A DNA stretch of 64,000 nucleotides from Legionella beliardensis (GTDB lineage Bacteria; Pseudomonadota; Gammaproteobacteria; Legionellales; Legionellaceae). The stretch lies in NCBI RefSeq assembly GCF_900452395.1, contig NZ_UGNV01000001.1:3087501-3151500 (forward strand). The letters are read 5' to 3'. Each line of letters starts with the position of its first letter. The first letter of the stretch is position 1. The position numbers and the translations under genes were made by a program. The notes below the pieces were generated by a model, which was not told the DNA's origin, did not search any database, and saw only the letters and a program-made list of their open reading frames with translations. Of the stretch, positions 45,996 to 55,621 are shown one piece after another.

Positions 45996-46098
45996 GCCCG
46001 TCATTGCGAATCTTTACGAAGTAAAGGTGAAGCAATCCAGATCGTTGCTACTTACAACACCTGACCTGGATTGCTTCGCTTTGCTCGCAAAGACGAGG
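45996..46098. repeat. Dispersed palindromic repeat, copy 1
   Basis: It begins CCCGTCATTGCGAA, contains GTAAAGGTGAAGCAATCCAG and CCTGGATTGCTTCGCTTTG, and ends CTCGCAAAGACGAGG, forming an imperfect long palindrome. An inverted copy lies at 49763-49864 and a half copy at 61325-61358. Similar REP-type elements occur in other intracellular bacteria. Confidence 0.85.
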
Positions 46099-46232
46099 TT
46101 TAAATATTTCTAAAGCTACAGAATTGAATAGAAAGTCACTCAAATTAAAATAATTAAATTTTATCAACAAAATGTCTAGAAATTAATGTGTTTTCCTCCT
46201 AGAATAAAAATTCCACTTAAGCAGGAGGCGTT

Positions 46233-47999
46233 ATGAGTTGGTGGGAAACAATAAAAGGATGGGGCAGCGCTTTATGGCACAATCAAACAGTTACTCAAAC
46301 TACACAGCATATTAGTAGCTTTACCTATAACACCATTTTAAAATCAGTTGAACTTGCACCCGCAACGGTTAAAACAGTTGCATCAGGAATCATGCACCCG
46401 CCTACTAGGCAAATAGCTTACCATATAGGCCGTATTTTCGTTGAAGACATCATTCCTTCAATAGCTGTTAATTATGTGTTTGACACGTTAAAGAAATACG
46501 CAGAAGATGAGCTAATAGACGAAGAAGCGAGCTGGATAAGTGCAAGCACTCTTTTACAAACTTCATTATTATTACTGCAAATGGGTGTATGGACTTATAA
46601 CGTACGGAGAAATACACAAGCGACCGTACGCATGGCAATCGTAACCCTTGAAGCTGCAAAATCACTCAATTTAGTTAACACTGAGCTTCCTAAACAAGTT
46701 TGCATTGATGAAAAATGTGATTTATTACGCTATGTAAGAGGTAATTTTCGCGATCTCACCACCTTTTGGGCAACTGAAGCAGCCCTATCTTTAGTAGGGT
46801 ATGTTCGTTATGGTAATACAATTGCCGCTGTTTTATCCGTATTTCATCGCGGGCGCTATGCCTTAACCATGGTTTTACCGGACTTATGTCAACGCCACCA
46901 AGTAGAGTACTTAAAAGAAAATGCTGAACTTCCTGTGGCACTGGGTATTCATCAGTTAGTATCAACATTTCTAGTAAGCTATGGCATTCAAGCATTGACT
47001 AGTTTACCTGCACAATACTTCGGTATTGAAACATTTACTGGTATACCAATACAGTATTATCAACCTTTTATAGCCCAAGCCATGCTCTTAACACAGATTA
47101 GTGTGGCAGCGCATGTACATTTACCACCACCTATTAACCAATCACAACGAAGAGTTATTGATCCGGTAGGTGCTTACCAAAGCTTGATTGGCTTTATTTT
47201 TGATATCATTGCATCTGGACTTAAAAAACAAATTCCAATTTTACTTAAGGGGCCTCCTAATAATATTCCTTGGAAAAAAATATATAATCTCGCTAGAGAG
47301 GTACAACAACATCCCTATACACAGAAGGTAGGAACGATTGTTTTACCACGTATGCTACACAGCCCAGAAGCATTTGTTGTTGACCCTGTCATTCAACCTT
47401 ATTGGCGCTATTTACGTGAGCGCTCAATCATTGCTTTAAAAGCACTGGAAGATAGAAGCGAAAGCTTTTTAGTGCGTGCAGCCACTTATGACCCTAAAAA
47501 AGCCGCGAAACTGTTATGGTTATTATTTGGGATACCAAAATCCTTAGCGCGGGAAGCATTAACTTTGCTGGGTAATCAAGATTTTATACTTGATGTGGGT
47601 TCGATGCGCAGACGATTAGAAGCATTAGAAGTTAAGCAATCACTTAAAGAAGTAGACCCAACGCCTCTGGCTATAGAATTAAGACAGCCAGAACCTAAAG
47701 AATGTCCAGCACCATTATTGGCTTTAGAAGATAATGAAAAAAAGGTAGATGCTAAAGCAATTATTAAACCTTTAAGAAATCCTAATAACCCTAGTCCTGC
47801 AAAAAATATTATTATTACAGTACCAAGGCGTACTGTAATTAAACCTATTCAATATGAGCAGGCTAGCCAACTAAGCCCTAAACTTCCTGTAAAATCTGCG
47901 ACCTTAACACGGAGGTTAGGTGTATTTAAGTCTGAAGAAAAGCCTCCTATGGAACAAGAACAAGCAAATTCTATGGATAGATTCGATATATCTTATTAA
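46233..47999 (+). CDS. Unrecognised large protein with hydrophobic segments, candidate effector
   Basis: The 588-residue protein has no signal peptide but several moderately hydrophobic stretches between about residues 110 and 300 (STLLQTSLLLLQMGVW, TEAALSLVGYVRYG, FIAQAMLLTQISVAAHV). The last 130 residues are polar and Pro/Lys/Glu-rich, ending FKSEEKPPMEQEQANSMDRF and DISY, which resembles an E-block translocation signal. AGGAGG gives an excellent ribosome-binding site. The gene is flanked by the inverted repeats (46 and 49.8 kb) and followed by a stem-loop. I recognise no domain; membrane-targeted effector is the favoured but unproven reading. Confidence 0.65.
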   Translation: MSWWETIKGWGSALWHNQTVTQTTQHISSFTYNTILKSVELAPATVKTVASGIMHPPTRQIAYHIGRIFVEDIIPSIAVNYVFDTLKKYAEDELIDEEASWISASTLLQTSLLLLQMGVWTYNVRRNTQATVRMAIVTLEAAKSLNLVNTELPKQVCIDEKCDLLRYVRGNFRDLTTFWATEAALSLVGYVRYGNTIAAVLSVFHRGRYALTMVLPDLCQRHQVEYLKENAELPVALGIHQLVSTFLVSYGIQALTSLPAQYFGIETFTGIPIQYYQPFIAQAMLLTQISVAAHVHLPPPINQSQRRVIDPVGAYQSLIGFIFDIIASGLKKQIPILLKGPPNNIPWKKIYNLAREVQQHPYTQKVGTIVLPRMLHSPEAFVVDPVIQPYWRYLRERSIIALKALEDRSESFLVRAATYDPKKAAKLLWLLFGIPKSLAREALTLLGNQDFILDVGSMRRRLEALEVKQSLKEVDPTPLAIELRQPEPKECPAPLLALEDNEKKVDAKAIIKPLRNPNNPSPAKNIIITVPRRTVIKPIQYEQASQLSPKLPVKSATLTRRLGVFKSEEKPPMEQEQANSMDRFDISY

Positions 48000-48025
48000 T
48001 GGCTATATTGCTGCAATTTCTTTAT

Positions 48026-48065
48026 TAGGCACAAATTAGTTAATCAAGCTACTAAATTGTGCCTA
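48026..48065 (+). terminator. Stem-loop after the 46233 gene
   Basis: TAGGCACAA (48026-48034) pairs with TTGTGCCTA (48057-48065), with further partial pairing in the loop and a short T-run. The rest of the gap to 48322 holds only a duplicated ACTAGTTTAG word near 48179-48205 and no gene. Confidence 0.55.
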
Positions 48066-48322
48066 TTTGCAGTTTGCGACTAAATAAAGGAAGCCAGCAG
48101 ATAGATGCAACCGTTAAATTTGACATCAGATAAATTTGCCAAATAAATAATGAAAGTGGTATATTGCCGAGCAATTAAACTAGTTTAGATACTAGACTAG
48201 TTTAGCAACGCTTCGAATAAAATCTTTATATCCAATGATTAGTCTTTTATTTAAGTGTTTAAAGTAGAGCTTAATTAACTCTCCTAATTCAAGAAAATTT
48301 ATCAAATGTAATTTGCAATAAA

Positions 48323-49612
48323 ATGGCTTGTAACATGACTTTAATTGCTACTCCCCTTCCGCCTCGAAGTTATATGCCTCTTACGGTGGCAATGGTAATT
48401 TGCCTTATTCTTTTGATTAATGTTTCTTTCAAAATAATTGTCATTCAAGGATTATATTTTACAGCCAACAGCATACTGTGTTCTTTTGTTGCTGGATTAT
48501 ATCTTTTAGTTTTAAAAAATTGTAATTTGCAACAACAACGTCAAGTTTTAAATCAATCGCTACTCGCTTTATATTTATTTTCTATTGGCATCTACCTTTT
48601 GTTGAATTTACCTTCGACAGAAAATATGCGTAATACAATTGCTTATCAAATTGTTTGCGAAGAAATTCCACGTAAATTCTTTTCTTCAACAACTGCCTTT
48701 GGCCTTAGTTTTTATTTGCCCCACTTTTTCTTTTCTTCGCGCTACCCTAAAATTTTTAACTCACCGCATAAGTGTATGTTACTGGCATTATTAGGTGGCT
48801 TTTCTTTTTTTTCTATAGATTTTTTATTACTGTTTGCTGATCCATATACTAAGAATTTTGGTTTAATTTATATGGATTCATTACTTATCGATTCTAGTAT
48901 TCTTTTACTTATAGGAATTAGTTATTTAATTTACTTATTACCTAGGCAAAATAAAGAGATTAAGTTTAAGAAAAAACCTGATTATTTTTTTAATCCTCAG
49001 TATCATTATTTAACGGGTTTTTCGGTCATTATTTTATTAATTTGCTTAGCCTGCGAATACCGTTTAGTGTCTTTTAGTGAGCATTGGATTATCGTCGCCA
49101 GTGGTATTTTTTTTCCTTTCACTATGCTCGTAAGTAATTTAGTAGGTGAATTATTTGGATATAAAGCTAATTTACGCTTAACAGGTGTTATGGTATTAGC
49201 TGAATTAACGTTTAATTTATTATTAATATCTACTATTTTATTGCCTTCTCCTGACTTTTTTAATTTAAATCCTTTCTACTCATTTATTATGCCAAGGCAT
49301 ATTCCAGCCGCCACATTGGCAATTCTAGTGGCCTTCAGTAGTAATGCCTTTTTACTTGAGAAATTTAAAAATAGTATGTATGGCACTAATCGCGCTGTGC
49401 GTATTTTTGCGGCTAATGTTCTAGCAAATACCCTGTTATGCATTATTAATTATACTATTTTATTTACGGGTATTTACCCTTATGAAGAGATTTTTAATTT
49501 ATGCTTAGGCGGGTGGATTTATAAATTTATCATTACCGTAATCAGCCTTCCTTTAGTACTACGCTTATATAATAACTTACACAAAAAACAACCAAAACTT
49601 GCTGCAATTTAG
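48323..49612 (+). CDS. Double-length VUT (YhhQ-like) family membrane transporter
   Basis: The 429-residue protein has about 11-12 hydrophobic helices. The second half (about 235-420) matches the VUT/YhhQ queuosine-precursor transporter family, with SNLVGELFGYKANLRLTG as its conserved acidic loop. The first half (about 15-205) has the same helix and loop layout but a degenerate motif (FVAGLYLLVLKN), so the gene seems to be an internal duplication; YhhQ itself is only about 220 residues. Vitamin-like or queuine-precursor uptake is known for the family, but the substrate is unproven. An alternative ATG lies four codons in. It lies between the two inverted repeat copies. Confidence 0.75.
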   Translation: MACNMTLIATPLPPRSYMPLTVAMVICLILLINVSFKIIVIQGLYFTANSILCSFVAGLYLLVLKNCNLQQQRQVLNQSLLALYLFSIGIYLLLNLPSTENMRNTIAYQIVCEEIPRKFFSSTTAFGLSFYLPHFFFSSRYPKIFNSPHKCMLLALLGGFSFFSIDFLLLFADPYTKNFGLIYMDSLLIDSSILLLIGISYLIYLLPRQNKEIKFKKKPDYFFNPQYHYLTGFSVIILLICLACEYRLVSFSEHWIIVASGIFFPFTMLVSNLVGELFGYKANLRLTGVMVLAELTFNLLLISTILLPSPDFFNLNPFYSFIMPRHIPAATLAILVAFSSNAFLLEKFKNSMYGTNRAVRIFAANVLANTLLCIINYTILFTGIYPYEEIFNLCLGGWIYKFIITVISLPLVLRLYNNLHKKQPKLAAI

Positions 49613-49762
49613 TGTGTTTAGAAATTTTAAATAACTATATTTTATTGTCATCCCGCGCGGCACTGTTGCGCAGATCAACTAAGTGGCCGATATTATTAAT
49701 TAAACGTTAAACCACCTAGTCAGCTTGGCCTTTTAAAACCGCCAGTTGTTTTAACCCATTTG

Positions 49763-49864
49763 CTCGTCTTTGCGAGCGCAGCGAAGCAATCCAGGTCGGA
49801 TACTGTAAGTAGCACCGCTCTGGATTGCTTCACCTTTACAGTGTAAAGGTTCGCAATGACGGGG
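49763..49864. repeat. Dispersed palindromic repeat, copy 2 (inverted)
   Basis: This is the reverse complement of copy 1 at 45996-46098, differing at a minority of positions; CTCGTCTTTGCGAGCG at its left end and TTCGCAATGACGGGG at its right mirror the ends of copy 1. It occupies the middle of the 49613-50117 gap, in which I see no gene. Confidence 0.85.
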
Positions 49865-50123
49865 AGTTGTAGCAAGCTACAAGGCCACTTTAACCGCTTA
49901 GTTTATCCACGCAACATTGCCACACGGGAATAACAATATTTAATAGGTAGTGAGCCAATAAACTTATTGCGTTAGTTTATACTGAATCTTATTTAAAAAA
50001 ATAATATATTATCAACAACTTGAAATATATAAAATGATGCTCGCAGGCATTAGTAGGACTCATAATGCCTTAGTCATTTACACAGTAATTAAAAAAAGTT
50101 GCACCTATTTATAAGGATTGATA

Positions 50124-51497
50124 ATGCGATATTTATTTAAGTTCATAACAAAGGGAGTTCAAGGCTATGTGTATTTTGCAGACATAGAAGCTAATAATAT
50201 TTTAAAAATACAGTTAGATGATAAACCTTGGCACGAATTATCTATAGAGTACATTGTCATGTCTAAGCATTTCGGAGAAAAGCACATTCACTTAGATAGA
50301 AATAATCTTGGTTGCGAACACATGTATATCCCTTCAACCTCTTTAGAAGACGAATTTCCCTGCATTTATATAAACAAAAGAATGTTTGCTCTAGAAAATT
50401 TAGATATTAAGGAATTTAAATTTGATGAAGATAATAATCCTATACCGCCACCTAGTTCCATAGAGCATCATGCTACTTTAGAAAATTATTATGATTTTGA
50501 TGGCTTTAAGCATTGGATGGAAAAAAATCTAAGTCGCTATGAAGTCGATTTTTCATCAAATATTTTTGAGCACACGATGATGCAATTAGCAGGCATCAAA
50601 TTTCCTTTTTATGGTAGATATAAGCGCTACGGTGACACCTATACGCCACATTCCTTCTTTATCAAATTAGACTTATTTAAAGAAACTACCGCAGCCTTGG
50701 CCCATTATTTTAACCAAACCTATGGGGAGGGCATAGCTGAATATGACCCTGGTTTAAATAGGGTTAGGTTTCCCATTAAAGTATTTATGGAAAAAATCTT
50801 ACCTGATTTTGAAAAAAAACTAGCAGAGACCTTCTTGGTGCCCAGAATACAAGAAATTTATCAAAAGCCATATAAGCGCTTAGATAAAGCCTTAAAAAAT
50901 GTTTTGGTAACTAGATTCCCTCCTGTTGATCAATATAGCTTTGACAATCTTGTAGAATACCTTAGATTAATTTTGCAGAAATATAAGATTACGCTTGCCT
51001 CAGATGTTATTGAACACACCATGTTGCAATTAGCAGGAATCACCGCCTTTCCCTTTGATGGCAAGTATATTATCGATCAGAGCGCCCAAGCTCCAGAGTA
51101 CTTACGTCTGAATTTAAGTATATCTCAAGAAAAAATGATTACATTTATTAATTATTTTAATCAAAACTATGGCGCGGGAACCGTTGAGCTTACGCCGCAA
51201 TTTGATAATGAAAGCGCCCTTGCTGTTCAGTTTCCAGTAAAGGCATTCTTTGAAAAGATCCTACCCGATTTAGAAGATAAATTTGCTGATATTTTCTCAG
51301 ATATTAAAATGCAAGAAGCTTATCAAAAACCATTCAAATACTTAGATAATAACTTAAAGCGACATTTGTTAAATAAATTTTCTACTTCCACAAATTGGCT
51401 TTCCTTTAGTTTATGGGGCGAAGAAAATAAAAACCTCCCGCAGGAAGAAGCCGTTAATAACACGTATCAATCAGGAAGCTGGTGTAATTTGATATAA
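50124..51497 (+). CDS. Internally duplicated unknown protein ending in a CAAX-like box
   Basis: Starting at ATG 50124 with AAGGA upstream, the 457-residue protein contains two copies of a roughly 130-residue unit (about 136-262 and 285-415). Shared landmarks are IFEHTMMQLAGI / VIEHTMLQLAGI, YFNQTYGEG / YFNQNYGAG, RFPIKVFMEKILPDFE / QFPVKAFFEKILPDLE, and YQKPYKRLD / YQKPFKYLD. No family is recognised. The C-terminus is C454-N-L-I457, a possible geranylgeranylation motif, after an acidic stretch (LPQEEAVNN). A short conserved N-terminal region precedes the copies. Host-directed effector is the likeliest role, on the tail and its single-gene setting. Confidence 0.7.
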   Translation: MRYLFKFITKGVQGYVYFADIEANNILKIQLDDKPWHELSIEYIVMSKHFGEKHIHLDRNNLGCEHMYIPSTSLEDEFPCIYINKRMFALENLDIKEFKFDEDNNPIPPPSSIEHHATLENYYDFDGFKHWMEKNLSRYEVDFSSNIFEHTMMQLAGIKFPFYGRYKRYGDTYTPHSFFIKLDLFKETTAALAHYFNQTYGEGIAEYDPGLNRVRFPIKVFMEKILPDFEKKLAETFLVPRIQEIYQKPYKRLDKALKNVLVTRFPPVDQYSFDNLVEYLRLILQKYKITLASDVIEHTMLQLAGITAFPFDGKYIIDQSAQAPEYLRLNLSISQEKMITFINYFNQNYGAGTVELTPQFDNESALAVQFPVKAFFEKILPDLEDKFADIFSDIKMQEAYQKPFKYLDNNLKRHLLNKFSTSTNWLSFSLWGEENKNLPQEEAVNNTYQSGSWCNLI

Positions 51498-51534
51498 ATA
51501 ATCACCTTTTAAATACTTAATTGAATTTCAGTCA

Positions 51535-51557
51535 GCCCATTCTTTCCAAGAATGGGC
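51535..51557. terminator. Hairpin between convergent genes
   Basis: GCCCATTCTT (51535-51544) and AAGAATGGGC (51548-51557) pair perfectly around a TCC loop. No clear T-run follows on either strand, but it sits between the stops of the 50124 gene and glmU. Confidence 0.5.
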
Positions 51558-51596
51558 AACTCATAGTTAGAATTTACCCTTGCTCTAATGGCAGCT

Positions 51597-52979
51597 TTAT
51601 TCTTCTTTCTTAACAGGCCTCTTCCAGCCCAAAATTGTTTTTTGTCGGCTTTCACATAACGTTAGCTCACCAGCTGGGACGTTTTTACGAATCGTACTGC
51701 CAGCACCGATTGTTGCATAAGCCCCTACCGTCACTGGTGCAACTAATTGCGTATCAGAGCCTATAAACACCCCATCTTCAACGATGGTTTCATGCTTATT
51801 TACGCCATCATAATTGCAGGTAATAGTACCCGCGCCAACATTAACTTGCTTCCCTAAGGTTACATCACCTAAATAACTTAGATGATTGGCTTTGCTGCCC
51901 TCAGCAAACACAGCTTTTTTCGTTTCAACAAAATTACCTATTTTACAGTAAGGACCTAGCTCTGTGCCTGGGCGTAAACGAGCAAAAGGACCTATTTGAC
52001 AAGACTTACCAATCTTACACTCTTCAAGCACGCTATGGGCATACACGTCAGTGCCTGCATCTAATGTTACGTTTGACAGGAGACAATTAGGGCCAATAGA
52101 GCATCCTTCGCCTACTATTACTTTACCAATAAAAACACAATTAACATCAATAAACACATCCTTACCACAAATCAATTCACCACGGATATCAATTCGACTA
52201 GCATCAGCAATAGACACACCTTGCAGCAATAATTGCTCCGCTTGCCGTTGTTGCCAAGCCCGCTCCAATTGCTGTAATTGCAGCCGTGTGTTCACACCTT
52301 GAATTTCCAAAATATCATCCACAGTAAGCGAAGTAAGGCGATACCCTTCTGCAACAGCAAATGAAATGATTTCTGTAAAATAATATTCCTTTTGAGCATT
52401 ATTATTACTTACTAACGGCAACCAGCGTGCTAAATCTGCTCCTTCTACACAGCAAATACCAGAGTAAATTTCATTGATTTGTTTCTGTTCTGTATTCGCA
52501 TCTTTTTCTTCCACGATAGCGCGTATTGCACCTGTTTCATCGCGAATAATACGACCTAGCCCAGTTGGATTAGCTAATTTAGCAACTAAAAGTGCTAAGG
52601 AAGTTGATTGTTGTGAATTGCCCTGAGAATCTTCTACTAATTTTTGTAACGTGTTTACCTGAATTAAAGGAACATCCCCTAAGAGGATTAAAACCTGTGA
52701 ATTGAGTGAAATATAAGGCAGCGCTTGCTTGACCGCATGGCCTGTACCCAATTGCTCTTCTTGTAAAATCCAAGTGACATCTAAGTGGCCTAATTCTTGC
52801 TTCACTTGTTCGCCGCCGTGGCCATAAATGACATAAATGGCATCAGGATTTAATTGTTGCGCCACATTAATAACGCGCGCTAGCATAGGCTGACCCGCAA
52901 CTGTATGAAGCACTTTAGGTTTATTAGAATACATTCGCTTTCCAAGCCCTGCGGCAAGAATAATAATTTGTAAGGCCAT
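51597..52979 (-). CDS. glmU: Bifunctional GlcNAc-1-P uridyltransferase / GlcN-1-P acetyltransferase
   Basis: The 460-residue enzyme makes UDP-GlcNAc for peptidoglycan and LPS. The N-terminal pyrophosphorylase has LAAGLGKRMYSNKPKVLH and a GTGHAVKQALP loop; the C-terminal left-handed beta-helix of hexapeptide repeats has GPFARLRPGTELG, IGNFVETKKAVF and HLSYLGD..LG. Length agrees with E. coli GlmU (456). AAGGA precedes the ATG. In many gammaproteobacteria glmU is next to atpC; here about 9 kb of accessory genes separate them. Confidence 0.99.
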   Translation of the reverse strand: MALQIIILAAGLGKRMYSNKPKVLHTVAGQPMLARVINVAQQLNPDAIYVIYGHGGEQVKQELGHLDVTWILQEEQLGTGHAVKQALPYISLNSQVLILLGDVPLIQVNTLQKLVEDSQGNSQQSTSLALLVAKLANPTGLGRIIRDETGAIRAIVEEKDANTEQKQINEIYSGICCVEGADLARWLPLVSNNNAQKEYYFTEIISFAVAEGYRLTSLTVDDILEIQGVNTRLQLQQLERAWQQRQAEQLLLQGVSIADASRIDIRGELICGKDVFIDVNCVFIGKVIVGEGCSIGPNCLLSNVTLDAGTDVYAHSVLEECKIGKSCQIGPFARLRPGTELGPYCKIGNFVETKKAVFAEGSKANHLSYLGDVTLGKQVNVGAGTITCNYDGVNKHETIVEDGVFIGSDTQLVAPVTVGAYATIGAGSTIRKNVPAGELTLCESRQKTILGWKRPVKKEE

Positions 52980-53114
52980 AATTTTTGTAATTTCCTTAAG
53001 CTAATTGGCATCATCCTAGCTGGTAGATACCGGAATTAAGCAGTCTGATTTGATGTTGATTATATTAGAATTACTGATATCATAAAAAAATTGCGCCACA
53101 AGGAGTAGTGAAAA

Positions 53115-54161
53115 ATGACTATTTTTTTAAAAATAATTCGCGATTACTTAACTAATGAATTAACAGACTATATAGGCACTTCATCGTCTTCAGATAAGTC
53201 GGTTATAAATTACCTTTCTCAAACATTATATGCAGGAAGAGAAAAGCAACTCTCTAACCAAAAGCGAGCCATTGCTAGCGAATTAATTCAGGAGTTAAAG
53301 ACATTTAAACTGCCTGAGCTTGCTTTACCCAAAGAAGATAGCTCGGAAGGAGAAGGTGCTAATAAAGACAATGACTTAGACGTAGAAAACGATAAAGGCA
53401 AAGAGAAAGAAGTGGCAGAGCTTGCAGAAGAGGTCAAGCTTCCCACTACCTCAAACGCTTCGGACACGTCTATAGCTACAGAAATAGCCCAACCTTCTCA
53501 GGATTATCTTAATACGAATCAAATTATTAGCCTATTGCTTGCGGCAAAAGCAGCGGCAAAAAAAGAAAGTGATGCACTCAATTACGACGAAGGAACGTTT
53601 GGTCCATTAATAATTGACATGATCAAAGTAATAAATAATTTTCTAGGAAAACTAAAGGACATGCAGCTACAAGATATACCTGATGATAACGATCCCTACA
53701 ATAAACTTTGTTATTATCTTGCTACCTACCTCTTTAAGAATACCTTAGGAGAACTACATCCAAGTGCGCTTGCAAGAATAACTACTAATCCTAAAATTAC
53801 TAATTCGCGTAAATTAACCCGAGAAAAAGAATTACTTGTTAAAGAGAGAATTATTGCTTGTAAAGAAGACCTAGAAACCTTAGATATACACCATACTAAA
53901 TATCATCAGACAAGAAGAAGCCGCGTATTAGCTCATATACATGAGTTAAAAGAGCTAAATCAAGGAAAAGTTAATGAGTATGGCTTAAATATTACTATAC
54001 CTATTACTTTAGCATTCTTTTCTACCCTCAAAATCAATGGCCCTAAACTAGGACCTGAAGCAGGAATGCTCAATGATTGCTTAACTGAAGCTCAAAATGC
54101 TATAAAAAAGGAAAACTTAGAGCACGTTGTAGAGCAAATCTCTTCGGTAACTTTAACATAG
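53115..54161 (+). CDS. Unrecognised acidic-linker protein, candidate effector
   Basis: The 348-residue protein is soluble and mostly helical. A strongly acidic, low-complexity segment (about 73-115: EDSSEGEGANKDNDLDVEND, EKEVAELAEEV) separates a short N-terminal helical domain from a larger C-terminal one. I see no known domain, signal peptide or prenylation tail; the C-terminus ends HVVEQISSVTLT. AAGGAG lies before the ATG. It is convergent with ansA, the stops only 4 bp apart. Effector status rests only on context and composition. Confidence 0.6.
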   Translation: MTIFLKIIRDYLTNELTDYIGTSSSSDKSVINYLSQTLYAGREKQLSNQKRAIASELIQELKTFKLPELALPKEDSSEGEGANKDNDLDVENDKGKEKEVAELAEEVKLPTTSNASDTSIATEIAQPSQDYLNTNQIISLLLAAKAAAKKESDALNYDEGTFGPLIIDMIKVINNFLGKLKDMQLQDIPDDNDPYNKLCYYLATYLFKNTLGELHPSALARITTNPKITNSRKLTREKELLVKERIIACKEDLETLDIHHTKYHQTRRSRVLAHIHELKELNQGKVNEYGLNITIPITLAFFSTLKINGPKLGPEAGMLNDCLTEAQNAIKKENLEHVVEQISSVTLT

Positions 54162-54165
54162 CACC

Positions 54166-55179
54166 TTACAACGCACTAAGCTCACCACAAAGATTAGTTT
54201 CCATTAATTTTTTTATGTGGGTGGGCTTAAGATTCTTACTTAATAAGTAGAGTAGCTTACAATGAGCAGCTTCAGGCGTCATATCTCGCCCACTAATTAA
54301 GCCTGCCTGCTTTAAACCATGGCTTGTGGCATATTGTCCCATTTCTACTGAGCCTTGCTGACATTGGGTACAATTAACAATAATAATGCCGCGCTCACAC
54401 GCTTTCGCTAACAGCGTTAAAAACGTCTGCTCATTATTCGGCGCATTTCCAGCCCCATATGTTTCTAACACCAGCCCATGCAATGGCTGCTGCAGCAAAT
54501 AAGCTAGAATATCTGTTAAAAACCCTGGGAATAAGCGAATATTAGCAATAAAATGCGGTGAAATAGTTTGTAATTTTAATTCCTCTGCAGGTAAAGGAAG
54601 TAATAAATGGCGATGGATATTAATAGCAATACCAATACTTGCTAGATGTGGGTAATTAGGCGAATCAAAAGCCTTAAAGCGTTGTGCACTGATTTTTTGG
54701 GCCCGATTACCACGCAATAAATGCTGATTAAAATAAATGCATACTTCATGAATAGGTGTATGCGCACATAACCATAATGAAGTAATAATATTATCGATTG
54801 CATCATTTCTTACTTCGGATAAAGGAATTTGCGAACCAGTTAAGATAACAGGCTTAGCAAGATGTTCTAACATAAAAGATAAGGCTGAAGCGGTGTAAGC
54901 CATGGTATCTGTGCCATGAAAAACAACAAATCCATCATAAGCCTGATAGTTTTCAAATATATCTGCAGCTATTTGATTCCAATCATTCATGGTCATATTA
55001 GAAGAATCAAGTAACGGCTCATACTCTTTAATATCATAGCTAGGCATATCAGCATGATTTAAAGCAGGGATTTGAGCTAATGCCTTATGAATATACCCAA
55101 GCTCAGGCTCATAACCATAACTTGTTTTAACACTACTAATAGTGCCGCCGGTATTGATAATTAATACACGTTTTTTCAT
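54166..55179 (-). CDS. ansA: Type I (cytoplasmic) L-asparaginase
   Basis: The 337-residue protein hydrolyses asparagine to aspartate. The first active-site Thr is in IINTGGTISS and the second in VVFHGTDTMAYTAS (about 88-101), with LTGSQIPLSEVRNDA. No signal peptide is present, and the length agrees with E. coli AnsA (338), which marks the low-affinity cytoplasmic form. It is a single gene on the minus strand. Amino acids are the main carbon source of Legionella-like bacteria, which suits the call. Confidence 0.96.
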   Translation of the reverse strand: MKKRVLIINTGGTISSVKTSYGYEPELGYIHKALAQIPALNHADMPSYDIKEYEPLLDSSNMTMNDWNQIAADIFENYQAYDGFVVFHGTDTMAYTASALSFMLEHLAKPVILTGSQIPLSEVRNDAIDNIITSLWLCAHTPIHEVCIYFNQHLLRGNRAQKISAQRFKAFDSPNYPHLASIGIAINIHRHLLLPLPAEELKLQTISPHFIANIRLFPGFLTDILAYLLQQPLHGLVLETYGAGNAPNNEQTFLTLLAKACERGIIIVNCTQCQQGSVEMGQYATSHGLKQAGLISGRDMTPEAAHCKLLYLLSKNLKPTHIKKLMETNLCGELSAL

Positions 55180-55375
55180 CTTTTTAATTAATGCTTTTAA
55201 AAGCTTATCAGTTTATCATATTGGCCTATTTTTTTGACTGTATTCGGATAGTAATTAAACAAGTTTTTATCTACTAATGCTTGAATTTATACAAGTAAAT
55301 TGCAGTTAAATGACAGGTAAAAACTGTTAAATTTTCACACAAATTGCTAATATGAAAATTTATTTTCCAAATCTA

Positions 55376-55405
55376 TTGACAAAAAATAAAACATAGTGTT
55401 TTAAT
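55376..55405 (+). promoter_or_regulatory. Possible promoter in the 55180-55621 gap
   Basis: TTGACA (55376-55381), an 18-bp spacer and TTTAAT (55400-55405) lie about 217 bp upstream of the start at 55622. The rest of the 442-bp gap is AT-rich with no gene or repeat; a long leader or a second promoter is possible. Confidence 0.4.
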
Positions 55406-55621
55406 ATATTTCATATAGAGAATAATTGAATAGGGATGCAAGAAGAGATAAAAAAAATTATAACCTTAACTAAAAGTAAATTAGGTTACAAAAATGTAAA
55501 GCTTCACCCTCAATTCTTGTTTCCCAAATGCATATTATGATATAAAAAAAATCATATTGAACGATAATAAATTACATAAAATTCAATATCATTAGATTAA
55601 CTTTAGGCGCTGAGGTGTGCT

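Noticed and set aside
45996-46098. Palindromic element as a tRNA or other structured RNA gene
   Set aside because: No cloverleaf or T-loop sequence; near-identical copies elsewhere make it a dispersed repeat.
48179-48205. Duplicated ACTAGTTTAG word as an attachment site
   Set aside because: Too short and local, with no integrase or tRNA nearby.
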